Below are positions 39,245-39,640 of a DNA stretch of 39,640 nt, one piece after another (position 1 is the first letter of the stretch; each line of letters opens with the position of its first letter). The notes under the pieces are model-generated. The model was not told the origin of the DNA. It did not search any database and worked only from the letters and a program-made list of their open reading frames with translations. The stretch is taken from positions 1-39,640 of the forward strand of contig JAHDBD010000036.1 of assembly GCA_020630575.1 (NCBI GenBank). The letters are read 5' to 3'. The position numbers and the translations under genes were made by a program. The stretch is from Bernardetia sp. (lineage in GTDB: Bacteria > Bacteroidota > Bacteroidia > Cytophagales > Bernardetiaceae).

Positions 39245-39640
39245 GGGGCTGACTGGTTTCGACAGGACGAGTCTTTGCGTGTATAAGCATGTAGGCTAAT
39301 GAGAAAACTAGCCTTATATCGATTTCTCAAAACAACAATCGGCGAATCTAATTACGCCATGGCTGCCTAACTCTAGGAGTTAAGTAACCATTGTCTTTGC
39401 TTAGTGTCTTTACTCTTCCGACACTAACCTCCGTTTACCATGTAAACACATAGACATCAACCCCCGTAAGAGTTAAGCAAAGATGAGTGCAACGGCATCT
39501 GCGACGAAAATTTAGTTGATAAGGAAAAACCTTGGACGTTATCGCCTAGTTCTTTCCCGACAATTAATAGGATAACTAAACATGTAGAAACCACGACGAA
39601 CGCCGTATCTGGACGTGGGTTCGACTCCCACCAGCTCCAC
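39245..39640 (+). ncRNA. ssrA: Transfer-messenger RNA (tmRNA), 3' end at window edge
   Basis: tmRNA rescues stalled ribosomes with SmpB by acting as an alanine tRNA and then as an mRNA. The 5' end GGGGCTGACTGGTTTCGAC and the 3' end CGTGGGTTCGACTCCCACC-AGCTCC form the acceptor stem (GGGGCTG with CAGCTCC) and T arm. The tag frame 39341-39370 reads GESNYAMAA and stop. Several pseudoknot-forming GC-rich segments lie between. The window stops after the discriminator A and one C, so the last two bases of an encoded CCA end would be just outside. Length so far, about 396 nt, is normal. Its promoter is upstream. Confidence 0.96.
39341..39370 (+). other. tmRNA proteolysis-tag reading frame
   Basis: The frame GGC GAA TCT AAT TAC GCC ATG GCT GCC TAA encodes GESNYAMAA; the resume codon is GGC, and the Ala-Ala end is the usual protease signal. 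Confidence 0.85.

Noticed and set aside
1..39640. tRNA or rRNA genes elsewhere in the window
   Set aside because: No cloverleaf with GTTCGA-type T arm other than that of ssrA was recognised, and no rRNA-like conserved stretch was seen.

Overview
This window looks like chromosomal DNA from a member of the Bacteroidota, most likely the order Cytophagales (Bernardetia/Flexibacter-like). The DNA is AT-rich. Several genes carry the Bacteroidota -7 promoter box TAnnTTTG, and Shine-Dalgarno sequences are mostly absent. The tmRNA encodes a tag reading GESNYAMAA, a form seen in this phylum. The gene set also fits: a PspC-like small protein, many Sec-exported or lipoprotein-type proteins, a DUF1573 protein, a SUMF1-fold lipoprotein and an archaeal-type ProS. 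The genus is an inference; the phylum is well supported.

Layout. 1-8.8 kb: the 3' part of a repeat-rich surface protein with an S74 self-cleaving chaperone, then metK (minus), a class V aminotransferase, the tRNA nucleotidyltransferase cca, a small membrane protein, and a long secreted protein joining a carboxypeptidase-regulatory-like domain to a beta-lactamase-fold serine hydrolase. 8.8-21.5 kb: a 155-bp nested inverted repeat, a GT2 glycosyltransferase, a small unknown gene, a SUMF1-fold exported protein divergent from an outer-membrane barrel, a DUF1573 protein, folA, an N-acetylmuramidase-like enzyme, a secreted PIG-L deacetylase, an SH3-like secreted protein, a SUMF1-fold lipoprotein and a membrane-anchored EEP phosphatase/nuclease. 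21.6-30.5 kb: a PLD-like protein, a beta-oxidation pair (FadN-like dehydrogenase/hydratase plus thiolase), two tandem photolyase/cryptochrome genes and a 174-bp cloverleaf-like inverted-repeat element. 30.5-39.6 kb: proS, a probable beta-barrel protein, a subtilase lipoprotein, a PspC-like protein, hemL, a sensor histidine kinase, a small basic protein and ssrA, which reaches the window edge.

Most genes are housekeeping or envelope functions and stand alone; clear functional pairs are the beta-oxidation genes and the photolyase/cryptochrome genes. No CRISPR array, prophage, intact insertion sequence, tRNA or rRNA was seen. The most unusual material is between the genes: two MITE-like structured elements, heptanucleotide repeats of GATAACT, a shared word GGTGAnACACTGACAA at three loci, a ~45-bp repeat present twice, and several strong hairpins. 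No convincing new multi-gene system was found; the two structured elements and a Cry-DASH-like protein with a shortened FAD-pocket loop are the best leads.
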